A stretch of 64,000 nt of DNA from Hypnocyclicus thermotrophus. Lineage in GTDB: Bacteria; Fusobacteriota; Fusobacteriia; Fusobacteriales; Fusobacteriaceae. Position numbers and translations under genes: made by a program. Shown in pieces: positions 28,003 through 36,574 of this stretch. The notes beneath the pieces are model-generated. The model was not told the DNA's origin. It made no database searches and saw only the letters and a program-made list of their open reading frames with translations. The stretch's first letter is position 1; every line of letters begins with the position of its first letter. Location of the stretch: assembly GCF_004365575.1 (NCBI RefSeq), contig NZ_SOBG01000005.1, positions 62,001 through 126,000 on the forward strand, in the 5' to 3' direction.

Positions 28003-28612
28003 AATTTATCTCACCTTCTTCCTTGATAAAGTAAGCTCCTATTTTAAATTTCACTTGTACTTTATCATTATTAATTCTATTTATAAGTATACTACTTCCT
28101 TTTAAAGTTATTAAAAAATCAGAATTTTCTAAAAAATATAAAAATCTACTTATTTGTAAAATATCTCCTACAACAGTATAAGGAATATACTTTTTTGTAT
28201 ATCCTTTTTTATCTTCTCCAATTTCTATACTTCCTATCTCTATTATTTTTACTCCTATATATTCAGCAATATCATCTATCATTATTTTTAATCCTGTATT
28301 ATCTTTTATTGTTGAATTTTTAAATTTTATCTCTAACTCTTTTAAATCTTTTTTTTGTGCTTCATATATTTCTAGTTGCTTATTATATTTCTTTTTTTCT
28401 TTTATATAAGTTGTCGTTATTTTTTGTAGATTTACTTCTACAGATTTTAATTCTTTTATCTTGCTTCTTATACTCAAAGAAGGCATTATAATCATTGGAA
28501 CTAATAGAGCAATCAAAATAGCTATACTTAATATTATTATCGATATTTTTAATTGCTTTTCTGTAAAATCTGTATTTATTGAAAAATCTATATCCCTCCC
28601 AAAAATTTCCAT
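27995..28612 (-). CDS. pilO: PilO-like inner-membrane protein
   Basis: A 205-residue bitopic protein with one membrane segment near residues 25-49, then a coiled coil (about 50-105: KIKELKSVEVNLQKI and following) and a ferredoxin-like C-terminal domain. This is the PilO layout in the PilMNOP alignment complex that links the cytoplasmic ring to the secretin. Sequence conservation is low, and order (pilM-pilN-pilO) carries much of the call. Confidence 0.75.
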   Translation of the reverse strand: MEIFGRDIDFSINTDFTEKQLKISIIILSIAILIALLVPMIIMPSLSIRSKIKELKSVEVNLQKITTTYIKEKKKYNKQLEIYEAQKKDLKELEIKFKNSTIKDNTGLKIMIDDIAEYIGVKIIEIGSIEIGEDKKGYTKKYIPYTVVGDILQISRFLYFLENSDFLITLKGSSILINRINNDKVQVKFKIGAYFIKEEGEINFE

Positions 28613-28623
28613 CTATATCCCCC

Positions 28624-29190
28624 TTAATTTGAATTTAGTATAAGTTGATATTGAAATTCATTTACTTCATTATTTTTTATATTACTATATTTTATAAAAT
28701 CTGCTTTAATAGTAGAAAATCTATTTGTACTTTTTAAATTTCTTTCAAATTTAAATATATTTTTTGCAGGATTAAGTTTTAATTGTTTATTTTTTATAGT
28801 TTTACCTGATAAAAATAAATTATTATTATCATACATTATACTATCTAGCCACATTCCACTTGGTATATTTTCTTGTAAAGTATAAAGTATCTCTGATACT
28901 CTTAAATTCTTTTGATTAAACACCTCTTCTATTATTTGAATATTACTTGTAAGGTCCGGTATTTCTTTCATTTTTTGTTTTACTTCTTTAATATTTTTTG
29001 TTATTTTTTTTATTTCTGCATTTTTATTGTTTATTATACTTTGTTTATTTTCAATTATTGAATTTAAATATAGATTTATACTAAAAAGTATTGTAAAAAT
29101 AAGTAATATAACAAGTAAAATCATTCGTGAAATAGATTTTAACATTAGTTTTAACTTATATTCTTGTGTCAAAAAATTAATATCTATCAT
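28624..29190 (-). CDS. pilN: PilN-like inner-membrane protein
   Basis: A 188-residue protein. The short cytoplasmic N-terminus MIDINFLTQEYKLK corresponds to the PilN tail that binds PilM (usually IN-L-P); one membrane segment lies at about 23-45, a coiled coil at 48-75, and a C-terminal globular domain with SGMWLDSIMYDNNNLFLSGK. It overlaps neither neighbour but is 2 bases after pilM and 11 before pilO. Confidence 0.8.
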   Translation of the reverse strand: MIDINFLTQEYKLKLMLKSISRMILLVILLIFTILFSINLYLNSIIENKQSIINNKNAEIKKITKNIKEVKQKMKEIPDLTSNIQIIEEVFNQKNLRVSEILYTLQENIPSGMWLDSIMYDNNNLFLSGKTIKNKQLKLNPAKNIFKFERNLKSTNRFSTIKADFIKYSNIKNNEVNEFQYQLILNSN

Positions 29191-29192
29191 AA

Positions 29193-30248
29193 CTATTTCA
29201 CCTCTTCTATTATATTACCAAGTAACGCTATACATTTTGCTGTATCTATCTCTTCAAATTGTTCCATAATAATTTTACTATAACTAAAATCATCAATCTC
29301 TACTTCTAAGGATTTCTTTAATATGTTTCTAAAACCTTTAATTAGAGTTCCTCCACCTGTTATATATATTTTATCAAGCCCAGGTGTACTTTCATGACTT
29401 ACATAAAATTCTATTGATACTTTTAATTGTTTTTCTAATTGACTGATAAGTTTTGCTAATTCTTGAAAAAGTTGCCTATCATTTTCATTTTCAATATCGT
29501 TATTATATTCATCTTTTGCAAGTTCTAAACTTTTTTTTATTCTTTCTGCTTCGATATAATCAATATTATAAATACGAGTAATAATATCATTTAGATCATT
29601 TCCACCAATAGCAATAATTCTCTGTAGTTTTATATCTCCACCTTTTTCAATAAAAAGCTTTGTAGCTTCTGCTCCTATGTCTACTACCATTATACTTTCT
29701 TCAGGTTCAATTTTATCTTTTTCTTTTTGAAATTGTAAAAAATTGTATAAAGATATAAAATCAGGTATTATTTTTACAATTGATAGTTTTGCAGCAGTCG
29801 CTATTTCTATTAAATTTTTTATTTTATCCTTATTTATTGTAATTGCTATTACTTCTTCGTTATCTCCTACAAAATTTAAAGATATAAATTCTGTTATAAA
29901 ATCTTCTGGTATAAAATTTGGAATAAGTTCTTCTAACTCTCCTTCTATAATCGCCATTTTTTCTTTATCATCCACTAATGGAATACTTAAAAATTTCACA
30001 AAAAAATCTTGTACAGGTAATGAGATAACTACATTTTTATTTTTTAATTCTACTAATTCTACTAATTCTTTTAATCTATTAGTAAATTTATCATAATCCA
30101 CTATATCCCCATTTAATATTGTTCCTTGTGATAATTCTAAAAGAGTCATTTTCTCTATTTTATTTTTTTTTAGTTTAAGCCCTTTAATTGCAGTGGTTCC
30201 TATATCTATAGCTCCATCTACTTTTGTTTTAAAAAACAAATTAATCAC
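29193..30248 (-). CDS. pilM: Type IV pilus assembly protein PilM
   Basis: A 351-residue actin-fold protein that forms the cytoplasmic part of the PilMNO complex. The phosphate loops are AIDIGTTAIKGLKL (near 14-27), VVDIGAEATKLFI (near 189-201) and the adenosine motif ITGGGTLIKGF (near 297-307). Length is normal. It is the first of the M-N-O-P-Q series; its start overlaps the ComFB-like gene stop by four bases. Confidence 0.93.
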   Translation of the reverse strand: MINLFFKTKVDGAIDIGTTAIKGLKLKKNKIEKMTLLELSQGTILNGDIVDYDKFTNRLKELVELVELKNKNVVISLPVQDFFVKFLSIPLVDDKEKMAIIEGELEELIPNFIPEDFITEFISLNFVGDNEEVIAITINKDKIKNLIEIATAAKLSIVKIIPDFISLYNFLQFQKEKDKIEPEESIMVVDIGAEATKLFIEKGGDIKLQRIIAIGGNDLNDIITRIYNIDYIEAERIKKSLELAKDEYNNDIENENDRQLFQELAKLISQLEKQLKVSIEFYVSHESTPGLDKIYITGGGTLIKGFRNILKKSLEVEIDDFSYSKIIMEQFEEIDTAKCIALLGNIIEEVK

Positions 30249-30520
30249 CCCTTATTTCTATTGCTTAAAACTCTTTCAAAAGCTTCAACTACTACTTTTA
30301 ATATACTTACTTTCGTTTGTATATTTATTTCTCCTAACTTTGTAAATGTATAACCTTTTAATGTTGTAATATAATGTGCTGGTAATTTGTTTAATGAATA
30401 TGCTTTTACATCTAATATATCTCTTTCTGATACATTTTTTCTTATATCTGGATTATTATTTAAAAAAGATTCTACTGCTTCATCAACCATTATTTCCATA
30501 TAATTTTCTAATTTTGACAT
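30245..30520 (-). CDS. ComFB-like late competence protein
   Basis: A 91-residue protein of the late-competence ComFB family. The opening NYMEIMVDEAVESFL, the DVKAYSLNKLPAHYITT centre and the VSILKVVVEAFERVL ending match the family. In several bacteria, including cyanobacteria and Firmicutes, ComFB-like proteins accompany competence or type IV pilus genes, and some bind cyclic di-nucleotides. Its place between the minor pilins and pilM with a four-base overlap indicates function with the pilus. Whether it binds a signal molecule here is unknown. Confidence 0.82.
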   Translation of the reverse strand: MSKLENYMEIMVDEAVESFLNNNPDIRKNVSERDILDVKAYSLNKLPAHYITTLKGYTFTKLGEINIQTKVSILKVVVEAFERVLSNRNKG

Positions 30521-30536
30521 AATTTAATCCTCCTAC

Positions 30537-31382
30537 CTATTTTTTTCTTTTTATTACCTCTATTTTATCAATGTTTTGAGAAATAATATTAATTTTATCC
30601 TTATCTATTGTTGTACTACTAGAATATCCCGCCAAGGTTTCTAGACTAATTGATTGATATACATTAATATCATAGATACTTTCCTCAACTATTTTTTTAC
30701 CACTTTCTATTATTTCAGGAAATACCAAAGTTTTAATATATTTTACTTCAAAATCATAATTGTTTCCACTAGTAAAACTAGAAAAATCAGACATCCCATT
30801 AGGATAAGTAATATCTAATAATTTATATCCGCCTATACTTTGTTTTGTAGTACTTGGATCATACCATAATTTTACTACTTTATTTTCATAATTAGTCCAA
30901 GTTCTATTATCTACTTTTCCTGAAGTTTTGTTTTCTAAAATTATAATTGCTTGATCCGTACTATTAAAATCAACATTCCAATATGATGTAAAATAATCTA
31001 TATAATTTCCTATTACTACTCCCGCTATAGCAGGTTCCGACGTTGTAGGTATGCTTGGAAAATATCCTAGTGAACTATAGTTTTCATATTTTGCTTTTTT
31101 ACCAAAATAATCTTTTTTGCTTCCTGTAAATATAGTATTTGTATCATCATAAATATATCCCAATTTCACATATTTATCAGCTAAGTAAAGTTCATAATAT
31201 CCTATACTTGAGCTTTCATCTATATAGCTTAAATGTTTCTGTCCTACTATTTTATATCCAGCTCTTTTACCTTTTTCTTCTGACATATAAAGTAAATTTA
31301 ATGATATCGCCATAAAAAAAGACAAAAGTAAAATTACTAATATAAGGGCTGAACCATTTTTTTCTATTTTTTTATTATTCAT
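30537..31382 (-). CDS. PilX-like minor-pilin operon protein
   Basis: A 281-residue protein with one N-terminal membrane segment (NGSALILVILLLSFFMAISL, about 8-27) and an outside domain. The segment resembles PilX/GspK-type minor components but lacks the usual G-F-T-L-x-E motif; the position-5 glutamate-like residue appears later (LYMSEEKGK). It follows two genes with prepilin leader peptides. The remaining sequence has no recognised fold. Named by position and N-terminal architecture. Confidence 0.6.
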   Translation of the reverse strand: MNNKKIEKNGSALILVILLLSFFMAISLNLLYMSEEKGKRAGYKIVGQKHLSYIDESSSIGYYELYLADKYVKLGYIYDDTNTIFTGSKKDYFGKKAKYENYSSLGYFPSIPTTSEPAIAGVVIGNYIDYFTSYWNVDFNSTDQAIIILENKTSGKVDNRTWTNYENKVVKLWYDPSTTKQSIGGYKLLDITYPNGMSDFSSFTSGNNYDFEVKYIKTLVFPEIIESGKKIVEESIYDINVYQSISLETLAGYSSSTTIDKDKINIISQNIDKIEVIKRKK

Positions 31383-31391
31383 AGTCCACCT

Positions 31392-31943
31392 CTAAAAATT
31401 AAAATCTATTCTTGTAACAGCAGAATCTCTTATAGTTCTTGTATAATCACCATTTTTAAGTTTTAAATATATTACAACTACATTTTTATCATATAAAAAA
31501 TATCCATCTTCTACATTTGATAATATTGTATCTGAAGCTACTATACTTGAAGAAGATGTATCACTTTCCCCAACTTTAAGTTCATTTCCTACTATTTCAA
31601 ATTTCACCCAATAAGGAATATATATACCTGATGAGTTTAAAACCGTTGTAGTCAAAACCAAAGCTGAAGAGGTTGTCCCTTCTATAGGTGTTATTATTGC
31701 TTTATTTCCATTGTAATTTTGAGATGAACGTACTACTTTTTTTATTATGTCAACTGTCTTACTCATTTCCAAATCCATATTATTTATCTCTTCTTGTCTT
31801 TTATGATTTTTACTAAACGATAAAGTAAATGGAATTATTAATGACAATATTATTGTAGTTATTGCTATCGCTAGTATTAACTCAACTAAAGAAAATCCAT
31901 TCTTTTTTATATTGTTTTCATTTAAACAATTTTCTCGTTTCAC
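31392..31943 (-). CDS. Type IV prepilin-like protein (minor pilin)
   Basis: A 183-residue protein with a class III signal: a leader rich in N and K, then NGFSLVELILAIAITTIILS, cleaved by PilD after the glycine near residue 16, with glutamate at +5. The start is GTG, overlapping the previous gene's end region with a GGGG-rich ribosome site. Central gene in the three-gene minor-pilin group; probably PilV/PilW-like. Confidence 0.85.
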   Translation of the reverse strand: MKRENCLNENNIKKNGFSLVELILAIAITTIILSLIIPFTLSFSKNHKRQEEINNMDLEMSKTVDIIKKVVRSSQNYNGNKAIITPIEGTTSSALVLTTTVLNSSGIYIPYWVKFEIVGNELKVGESDTSSSSIVASDTILSNVEDGYFLYDKNVVVIYLKLKNGDYTRTIRDSAVTRIDFNF

Positions 31944-31944
31944 C

Positions 31945-32571
31945 CTAATTCCCCCAATTTTCTATTGGTGATACTACAAAAGTAAGAAAATATTCTTTTT
32001 CTTTTCCTGTTATATTATTAGAATTAGCATCTCCTGTACCGATTATAACACTTCCATATATATATTCATCATATCCTGGATAAGTATCTTCTTCTTTATC
32101 TGTTAATGGATTATAATATTTATTACCCCCTTCTAATCCTACACCTTTTTTATCTAATCTTAAATATATAACAGTTTTTGAGAGATCAACACTTTTAGAT
32201 GATAAAATAAATAAATGATCTATTCCAGAAGCTGTTGTAGTTAAATTAAAATCTGATTCAAAATTCTGATAACCACTAACACTAGTATCAATGATATATG
32301 CTGTAGATTCTAAACTATCTTTTTTAAATACATATTTCCCACTATATGTACCGCCATTATTATCTACAATGATTTTTAGATTATTATATCCTCTTGATTT
32401 TACATAATCTATCATAGTAAAAGCTAATCTACTTACTTCTTCATTTTGATCTGCTTTCTCTGACATTTTAAAGATTGAAGGGTATACGGAAAGAATAGGA
32501 AAAATAGCTATAGAAAATATAGCTAATGCAATTATTACTTCTAATAGTGAATACCCCTCTCTTCTCTTCAT
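31945..32571 (-). CDS. Type IV prepilin-like protein (minor pilin)
   Basis: A 208-residue prepilin. The leader is only MKRREG, then YSLLEVIIALAIFSIAIFPI with the glutamate at +5, recognised by PilD. It is the first gene of the operon that runs to pilQ. Its ATG has no close ribosome-binding site: the sequence before it (ATAAGGTTTTGACAACAAGA) is the end of a TnpB-derived remnant shared with the pilB leader. Probably a minor pilin that primes assembly. Confidence 0.82.
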   Translation of the reverse strand: MKRREGYSLLEVIIALAIFSIAIFPILSVYPSIFKMSEKADQNEEVSRLAFTMIDYVKSRGYNNLKIIVDNNGGTYSGKYVFKKDSLESTAYIIDTSVSGYQNFESDFNLTTTASGIDHLFILSSKSVDLSKTVIYLRLDKKGVGLEGGNKYYNPLTDKEEDTYPGYDEYIYGSVIIGTGDANSNNITGKEKEYFLTFVVSPIENWGN

Positions 32572-32930
32572 ATTCTTGTTGTCAAAACCTTATAAACTTT
32601 ATAAAACCTCTTTAACCCTCTGTTCAACATACCTTATTTTTACAAATGATACAATTTTTTTAAACTTAACTTTAAATTAATTAAGTATTATAACTTTAAT
32701 CTTAGTAGTCACTTGATAAATAGTTATCATAAATATTAGATGATCTTCTATGAACTAATATAAGTATATTTTTTACGTTTTATAATGTTGCTGGTTTTGA
32801 CAAACTTCCCCCCTCTTTATTTATTTCGTATTTCTAGATACTTTACGTTACAACTATATAATTTTTTCTAATTTTTTTAATATTTTATTAGCTGTTACTT
32901 TCTCTACAAGTATTGTTTATTCTATAAATT
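32572..32930 (-). mobile_element. Decayed IS200/IS605 TnpB remnant A, leader of the minor-pilin operon
   Basis: This 440-base space has no intact gene. Its nucleotide sequence aligns over most of its length with the space before pilB (40294-40650). On the minus strand around 32780-32815 it reads GGKFVKTSNIIKRK, broken by stops on both sides, and an upstream RKVSRNTK; these match the TnpB segment K-G-x-KF-V-K-T-x-N-I-I-K-L of IS605-type transposon nucleases. The remnant ends directly at the first pilus gene. An 11-bp inverted pair (TTGTCAAAACC with GGTTTTGACAA) spans it. The remaining 80 bases up to pilD (32931-33013) are AT-rich without a recognisable signal. Confidence 0.68.
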
Positions 32931-33013
32931 AAAAATAGAAGTATCTATTATCTAATGACAATTTTTTCTTTATGAATTTATACTTAATTCTTTATATATT
33001 TTTATTAGCTTTT

Positions 33014-33742
33014 TTATTTTAATATCATAATTATTGCTGCTAATACTAAAAATGGTCCAAAAGGTATCATATCCTTTCTTCCTTTTTGCTTTTTTATAAG
33101 TAAAATTACACTCACAATAGCTCCTATTACAAAACTAATAGTAAAAAATAAATGCAACTCAAAATAACCTCTATATCCAATAAAAGCACCTATTCCAGCT
33201 ACTAATTCTAAATCTCCAAATCCTAAAATACTTTTATGAAGTATAGATTCGCCATACGCATAAATCATAAAAAATGGAAATAAATAAGTTGCTGCTCCTA
33301 AAAATGATTGTAATATTGTAATATCACTTATAAAGGCTAATGCAAACCCTAAAAATATTAATGAAAATGTTAATTTTTCTGGTAAATAATATGTTTGTAA
33401 GTCTATCATACCAAGTACTATAAGTATAGATACAAAAATAATATATTTTACAGTTAAAATAGTAAATCCATATTTAAAATACACTAATAAATACAATATC
33501 CCTGTAATTATTTCTATTACAGGGTAAATAAAAGATATTTTTATTTTACATACTCTACATCTTCCTCTTAATAGAAGATATGAAAAAACTGGTATATTAT
33601 CATACCATTTTATTGGTTCTTTACAATTTGGACAATGAGACGGAGGGAAACTTACACTTGCCCCTCTAGGAATTCTATAAATACATACATTTAAAAAACT
33701 ACCCACAATAAGTCCTAATAAAAATACATAAAATATTAGCAA
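33014..33742 (-). CDS. pilD: Prepilin peptidase PilD (leader peptidase / N-methyltransferase)
   Basis: A 242-residue multi-pass membrane aspartic protease that cleaves and N-methylates prepilins. Zinc-binding cysteines are in HCPNCKEPI and GRCRVCKI (near residues 37-40 and 62-65), typical of bifunctional enzymes. The catalytic aspartates are in GMIDLQTYYLPE (near 114) and GFGDLELVAGIG (near 175). At least six membrane segments. It follows the second prepilin gene by 15 bases. Confidence 0.95.
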   Translation of the reverse strand: MLIFYVFLLGLIVGSFLNVCIYRIPRGASVSFPPSHCPNCKEPIKWYDNIPVFSYLLLRGRCRVCKIKISFIYPVIEIITGILYLLVYFKYGFTILTVKYIIFVSILIVLGMIDLQTYYLPEKLTFSLIFLGFALAFISDITILQSFLGAATYLFPFFMIYAYGESILHKSILGFGDLELVAGIGAFIGYRGYFELHLFFTISFVIGAIVSVILLIKKQKGRKDMIPFGPFLVLAAIIMILK

Positions 33743-33757
33743 AATTTGTTCCCCTCT

Positions 33758-34234
33758 CTAATACTCATTCCATTTTTTTCCTTTTGTATCTTTAAAATCG
33801 ATACCACTACCCGTTGTCCCATCTATGTATAATTCTCCAACTATTGAATTATAATATAGCTCCGCTATATTTTTTTCACCACTAAAATCACCACGACCCA
33901 CACTTTCTGTACCATCATCTTTTTTTACTGTTCCTGCTTTAAATTGTAATGATGTAACATTTCCAGAATTTATTCCAGTTGCCATTTGACTTTTTATATT
34001 ATTAGATAAATAAGTAACTATATCTAGTATTGTGCTTGGTGGCTGAAAATCTGGATCATCAGTTTGATATATTGTTACACCACTTCTAAATGCTGATAGT
34101 ACTGTTAATACTCTAGCATCTTTTGCTTTTTGTATTTGTTTTCCAAATTTTGGAACAGTAATAGATGATAATATAGCTATAATAGATACAACTATCATAA
34201 GTTCTATTAATGTGAATCCATTTTTTTTATTCAT
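33758..34234 (-). CDS. Type IV prepilin (second pilin)
   Basis: A prepilin of about 158 residues. The leader MNKKNG precedes FTLIELMIVVSIIAILSSIT with glutamate at +5; the KFGKQIQKAKDARVLTVLSA segment is nearly the same as in the neighbouring pilin, so the two arose by duplication. I choose the ATG at 34234 because GAGGG precedes it; a frame from 34258 lacks a site. A terminator lies between it and the first pilin gene, so it is probably made at a lower level. Confidence 0.92.
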   Translation of the reverse strand: MNKKNGFTLIELMIVVSIIAILSSITVPKFGKQIQKAKDARVLTVLSAFRSGVTIYQTDDPDFQPPSTILDIVTYLSNNIKSQMATGINSGNVTSLQFKAGTVKKDDGTESVGRGDFSGEKNIAELYYNSIVGELYIDGTTGSGIDFKDTKGKKWNEY

Positions 34235-34256
34235 TATACCCTCACTATATTGTATC

Positions 34257-34281
34257 AAAAAGACGGTTTTACCGTCTTTTT
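34257..34281 (-). terminator. Terminator between the two pilin genes
   Basis: AAAAAGACGGT pairs with ACCGTCTTTTT (three-base loop), 12 bases beyond the stop of the first pilin gene on the minus strand and before the second pilin. It would end most transcripts of the first pilin. Confidence 0.85.
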
Positions 34282-34292
34282 GAATTTATATA

Positions 34293-34724
34293 TTATAAAT
34301 CTGACCAAGTTTTTCCTGATGTATTAGTTCCACTTGTAGTAATATTAATTGCTCCATCAGATGCACTTCCTTCATATTTAATAGTAATAGATGATGGTGA
34401 ACCCGCTACTATATCTGCTTCAGTTACAGTACTTGATTCTGAAACAGTTGTTGTTGTTCCTTTTTCAAAAGTTTGATTTTGTGTTTGAGTGTCTACAGCC
34501 TCAGCTAAATCTCCAAAATCAGTAGCATAATCACCTTCATGATCAGTATAATAAAGTGTTGAAGCACTTCTCCAGTTACCTACTAAAGATAAGGCTTTTG
34601 CATCTTTTGCTTTTTGTATTTGTTTTCCAAATCTTGGTACCGCTACAGCTGATAGAATAGCTATTATTGCTACTACTATCATAAGTTCCACTAACGTAAA
34701 TCCATTTTTTAATGTTTTTTTCAT
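34293..34724 (-). CDS. pilA: Type IV prepilin, probable major pilin
   Basis: A protein of about 143 residues. Leader MKKTLKNG, then FTLVELMIVVAIIAILSAVA with glutamate at +5. The body has a threonine/serine-rich C-terminal half (about 85-143) without the usual C-terminal cysteine pair. The ATG at 34724 lies nine bases after AAGGAGG, better than the first ATG at 34733. Major-pilin status is inferred from the strong ribosome site, its own 350-base leader and a terminator directly after it. Confidence 0.92.
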   Translation of the reverse strand: MKKTLKNGFTLVELMIVVAIIAILSAVAVPRFGKQIQKAKDAKALSLVGNWRSASTLYYTDHEGDYATDFGDLAEAVDTQTQNQTFEKGTTTTVSESSTVTEADIVAGSPSSITIKYEGSASDGAINITTSGTNTSGKTWSDL

Positions 34725-34733
34725 AAAATTCAT

Positions 34734-35089
34734 CCTCCTTATATTTTATTTAACTTTAGCTTTATTTTTAAAGCTTATTAAAAACTTTTTATTTTTATAA
34801 ATAACTATAATTTTAAAATCCATAAAAATTTTCTTTGAAAGTAAGTAATTATACAAATGTGAATAAATATTTTTTATAAATCAACAACTGAAATTTTTCT
34901 TGATTTTTTAAACTATAAATAAAATATTTTTTTCTCTAATATGTACCAATATATACTTTATATTTACTTAAATATAAACTCTTTTTGATATTGATTTCTT
35001 AATTATAAATATAGATATTTCCGAAAAACTCCTTTTATTATTCTATCATATTCTTTCTCAAATTTAAAGAATAATTTTATTTTTTTTAT
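34734..35089 (-). promoter_or_regulatory. Long untranslated region before pilA with hairpin and weak promoter
   Basis: 356 bases without a gene. A TATAAT (minus strand, 34848-34853) lies about 120 bases before the pilA start, but no good -35 box is visible. A 7-bp hairpin (AGCTTTA-AAAA-TAAAGCT, 34758-34775) stands about 25 bases before the ribosome site and may stabilise the mRNA 5' end. The rest is AT-rich. No TnpB-like coding remnant was found here, unlike the two other long pilus-locus spacers. Confidence 0.4.
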
Positions 35090-35806
35090 TCATTTTTTTA
35101 TTTTGTATACTGTTTTGTATTCGTAAATTTTTCGTATTGCGTACTCTTTGTCTTTACTATTTCCGTATTTCAATATTATTTTCAAATAACGTTCTATTTT
35201 TGATAAAAGTATTTTACTGCTATTATCTTTATACCTCATTTCATACACTTTTATCAAGTATTTTATTAATTCTATATCATATCTTTCATTTAATATTTCA
35301 TTTATTACTCTTTCTACTTTATCAAAATTATTTCCTTTTAACCCTCCTATTACTATTAAATATTTTCTTAATAATTCATTTTCTTTATTATATTCTACCC
35401 CTTTTACTAATATACTACTTGCCATATTATATTTTTTATATCTATTAATAAATGCTAAAATTGATGAACTAATATAATAATTTTGTAAAAAATATGGTGA
35501 TAATTCTGCTATTTTTAGACTTGTTTCATATATTTTTTTCGTTTCTATCTCTACACTATTATTAAATGGCGTTCCTATTTCTAAGCTTTGTTTTATCCAT
35601 AATAATGAAGTTGCTGCTTTTTTTATTCCAAATATTTTATATAAAAACACATCATAATTTTTTTCTTTAACACTTTTATCTTTAAAAATTTCTTTTTCTC
35701 TATTCTCTATAAAAATATTTGTTTTTACAAAAAATAACAAAATTATTATTATTAAAAAATATTTTGTAAAAAATTTATTTTGAATATTATTTTTTCTATT
35801 ATACAT
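35090..35806 (-). CDS. Membrane-anchored helical-repeat protein in the pilus locus (PilG-like by position)
   Basis: A protein of about 238 residues. One N-terminal membrane segment (KYFLIIIILLFFVKTNIFI, near residues 16-34), then GIKKAATSLLWIKQSLEIGT and TPR-like helical repeats to the end. ATG at 35806 has AGGTGAT six bases upstream. It follows an ABC permease gene directly (9-base gap). In Myxococcus an ABC transporter and its partner (PilGHI) sit in the same place beside pilA; homology of this protein to PilG is not shown by the sequence I can see. Confidence 0.7.
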   Translation of the reverse strand: MYNRKNNIQNKFFTKYFLIIIILLFFVKTNIFIENREKEIFKDKSVKEKNYDVFLYKIFGIKKAATSLLWIKQSLEIGTPFNNSVEIETKKIYETSLKIAELSPYFLQNYYISSSILAFINRYKKYNMASSILVKGVEYNKENELLRKYLIVIGGLKGNNFDKVERVINEILNERYDIELIKYLIKVYEMRYKDNSSKILLSKIERYLKIILKYGNSKDKEYAIRKIYEYKTVYKIKK

Positions 35807-35815
35807 ATTTATCAC

Positions 35816-36574
35816 CTATAATTTACGCTTATTAAATATAATTACTGATATTATAAGCACTAAAATTGTATAAAAAATAACATATAAAAAATCCATATAA
35901 TCAAAAATATAATTATAATCCAAATTGTCTCTTAAATTTAAATAATGAAATTTTGGCATAATAAAATACAAAATTTTCATAATAGTTTTTATCAGTATAT
36001 CTCCTGTTTTTTCCATTATATTTTTTATATCATAACTAGCATGTGCTATAAAATATATAAGAAAAGTAAATATATTCCCCGTAATATAAGAATCAGAAAT
36101 TAAAGAAAATAATATCCCAATAGATATAAGAATAATAAATTTATACAAAATATATAAATACGATAAAAAATAAATTTTATTAAACATATAACCTTGAAAT
36201 TTTAATACTAATGTTAATATTCCACCTAAAAAAAACTCATAACAAAATATAATTGATAATATACCTAAAAAAATTCCAAATACATATTCACTTCTATTTA
36301 CAGGTTTTGTAAGTATTAAATATATTGATTTGTCTTTATGCGCTTTTATAATAATACTTGATGATAAAAATACAGTAATTAGAAGTAAAAAACTCTCAAT
36401 AAAAAATAGTCCTATATCTTTTACCATTTCTAAGTTATTATCTATAGTTAATTCTTTTAATATACTAAATCCAAATAAAAGTATAATAGAAAAAACCAAA
36501 AAACCTATAGCTATTTTATTTGATAAATTTTCTTTTGCTGTATATTTTGCTATTACTAGACTTTTATTTTTCAT
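35816..36574 (-). CDS. ABC transporter permease of the pilus locus
   Basis: A protein of about 252 residues with six predicted membrane segments in the ABC-2-type permease layout (KENLSNKIAIGFLVFSIILL start; LTKPVNRSEYVFGIFLG loop, typical for this group). It overlaps the end of the ATPase gene by 11 bases. The ATG at 36574 has AAGGTGATAG before it. Likely the membrane part of the PilH/PilI-type pair. What it moves is unknown. Confidence 0.85.
   Translation of the reverse strand: MKNKSLVIAKYTAKENLSNKIAIGFLVFSIILLFGFSILKELTIDNNLEMVKDIGLFFIESFLLLITVFLSSSIIIKAHKDKSIYLILTKPVNRSEYVFGIFLGILSIIFCYEFFLGGILTLVLKFQGYMFNKIYFLSYLYILYKFIILISIGILFSLISDSYITGNIFTFLIYFIAHASYDIKNIMEKTGDILIKTIMKILYFIMPKFHYLNLRDNLDYNYIFDYMDFLYVIFYTILVLIISVIIFNKRKL

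Noticed and set aside
32572-33013. Known riboswitch (cyclic di-GMP type) in front of pilus genes
   Set aside because: The conserved bases of GEMM classes are absent, and the similarity between the two leaders is explained by TnpB-derived sequence.
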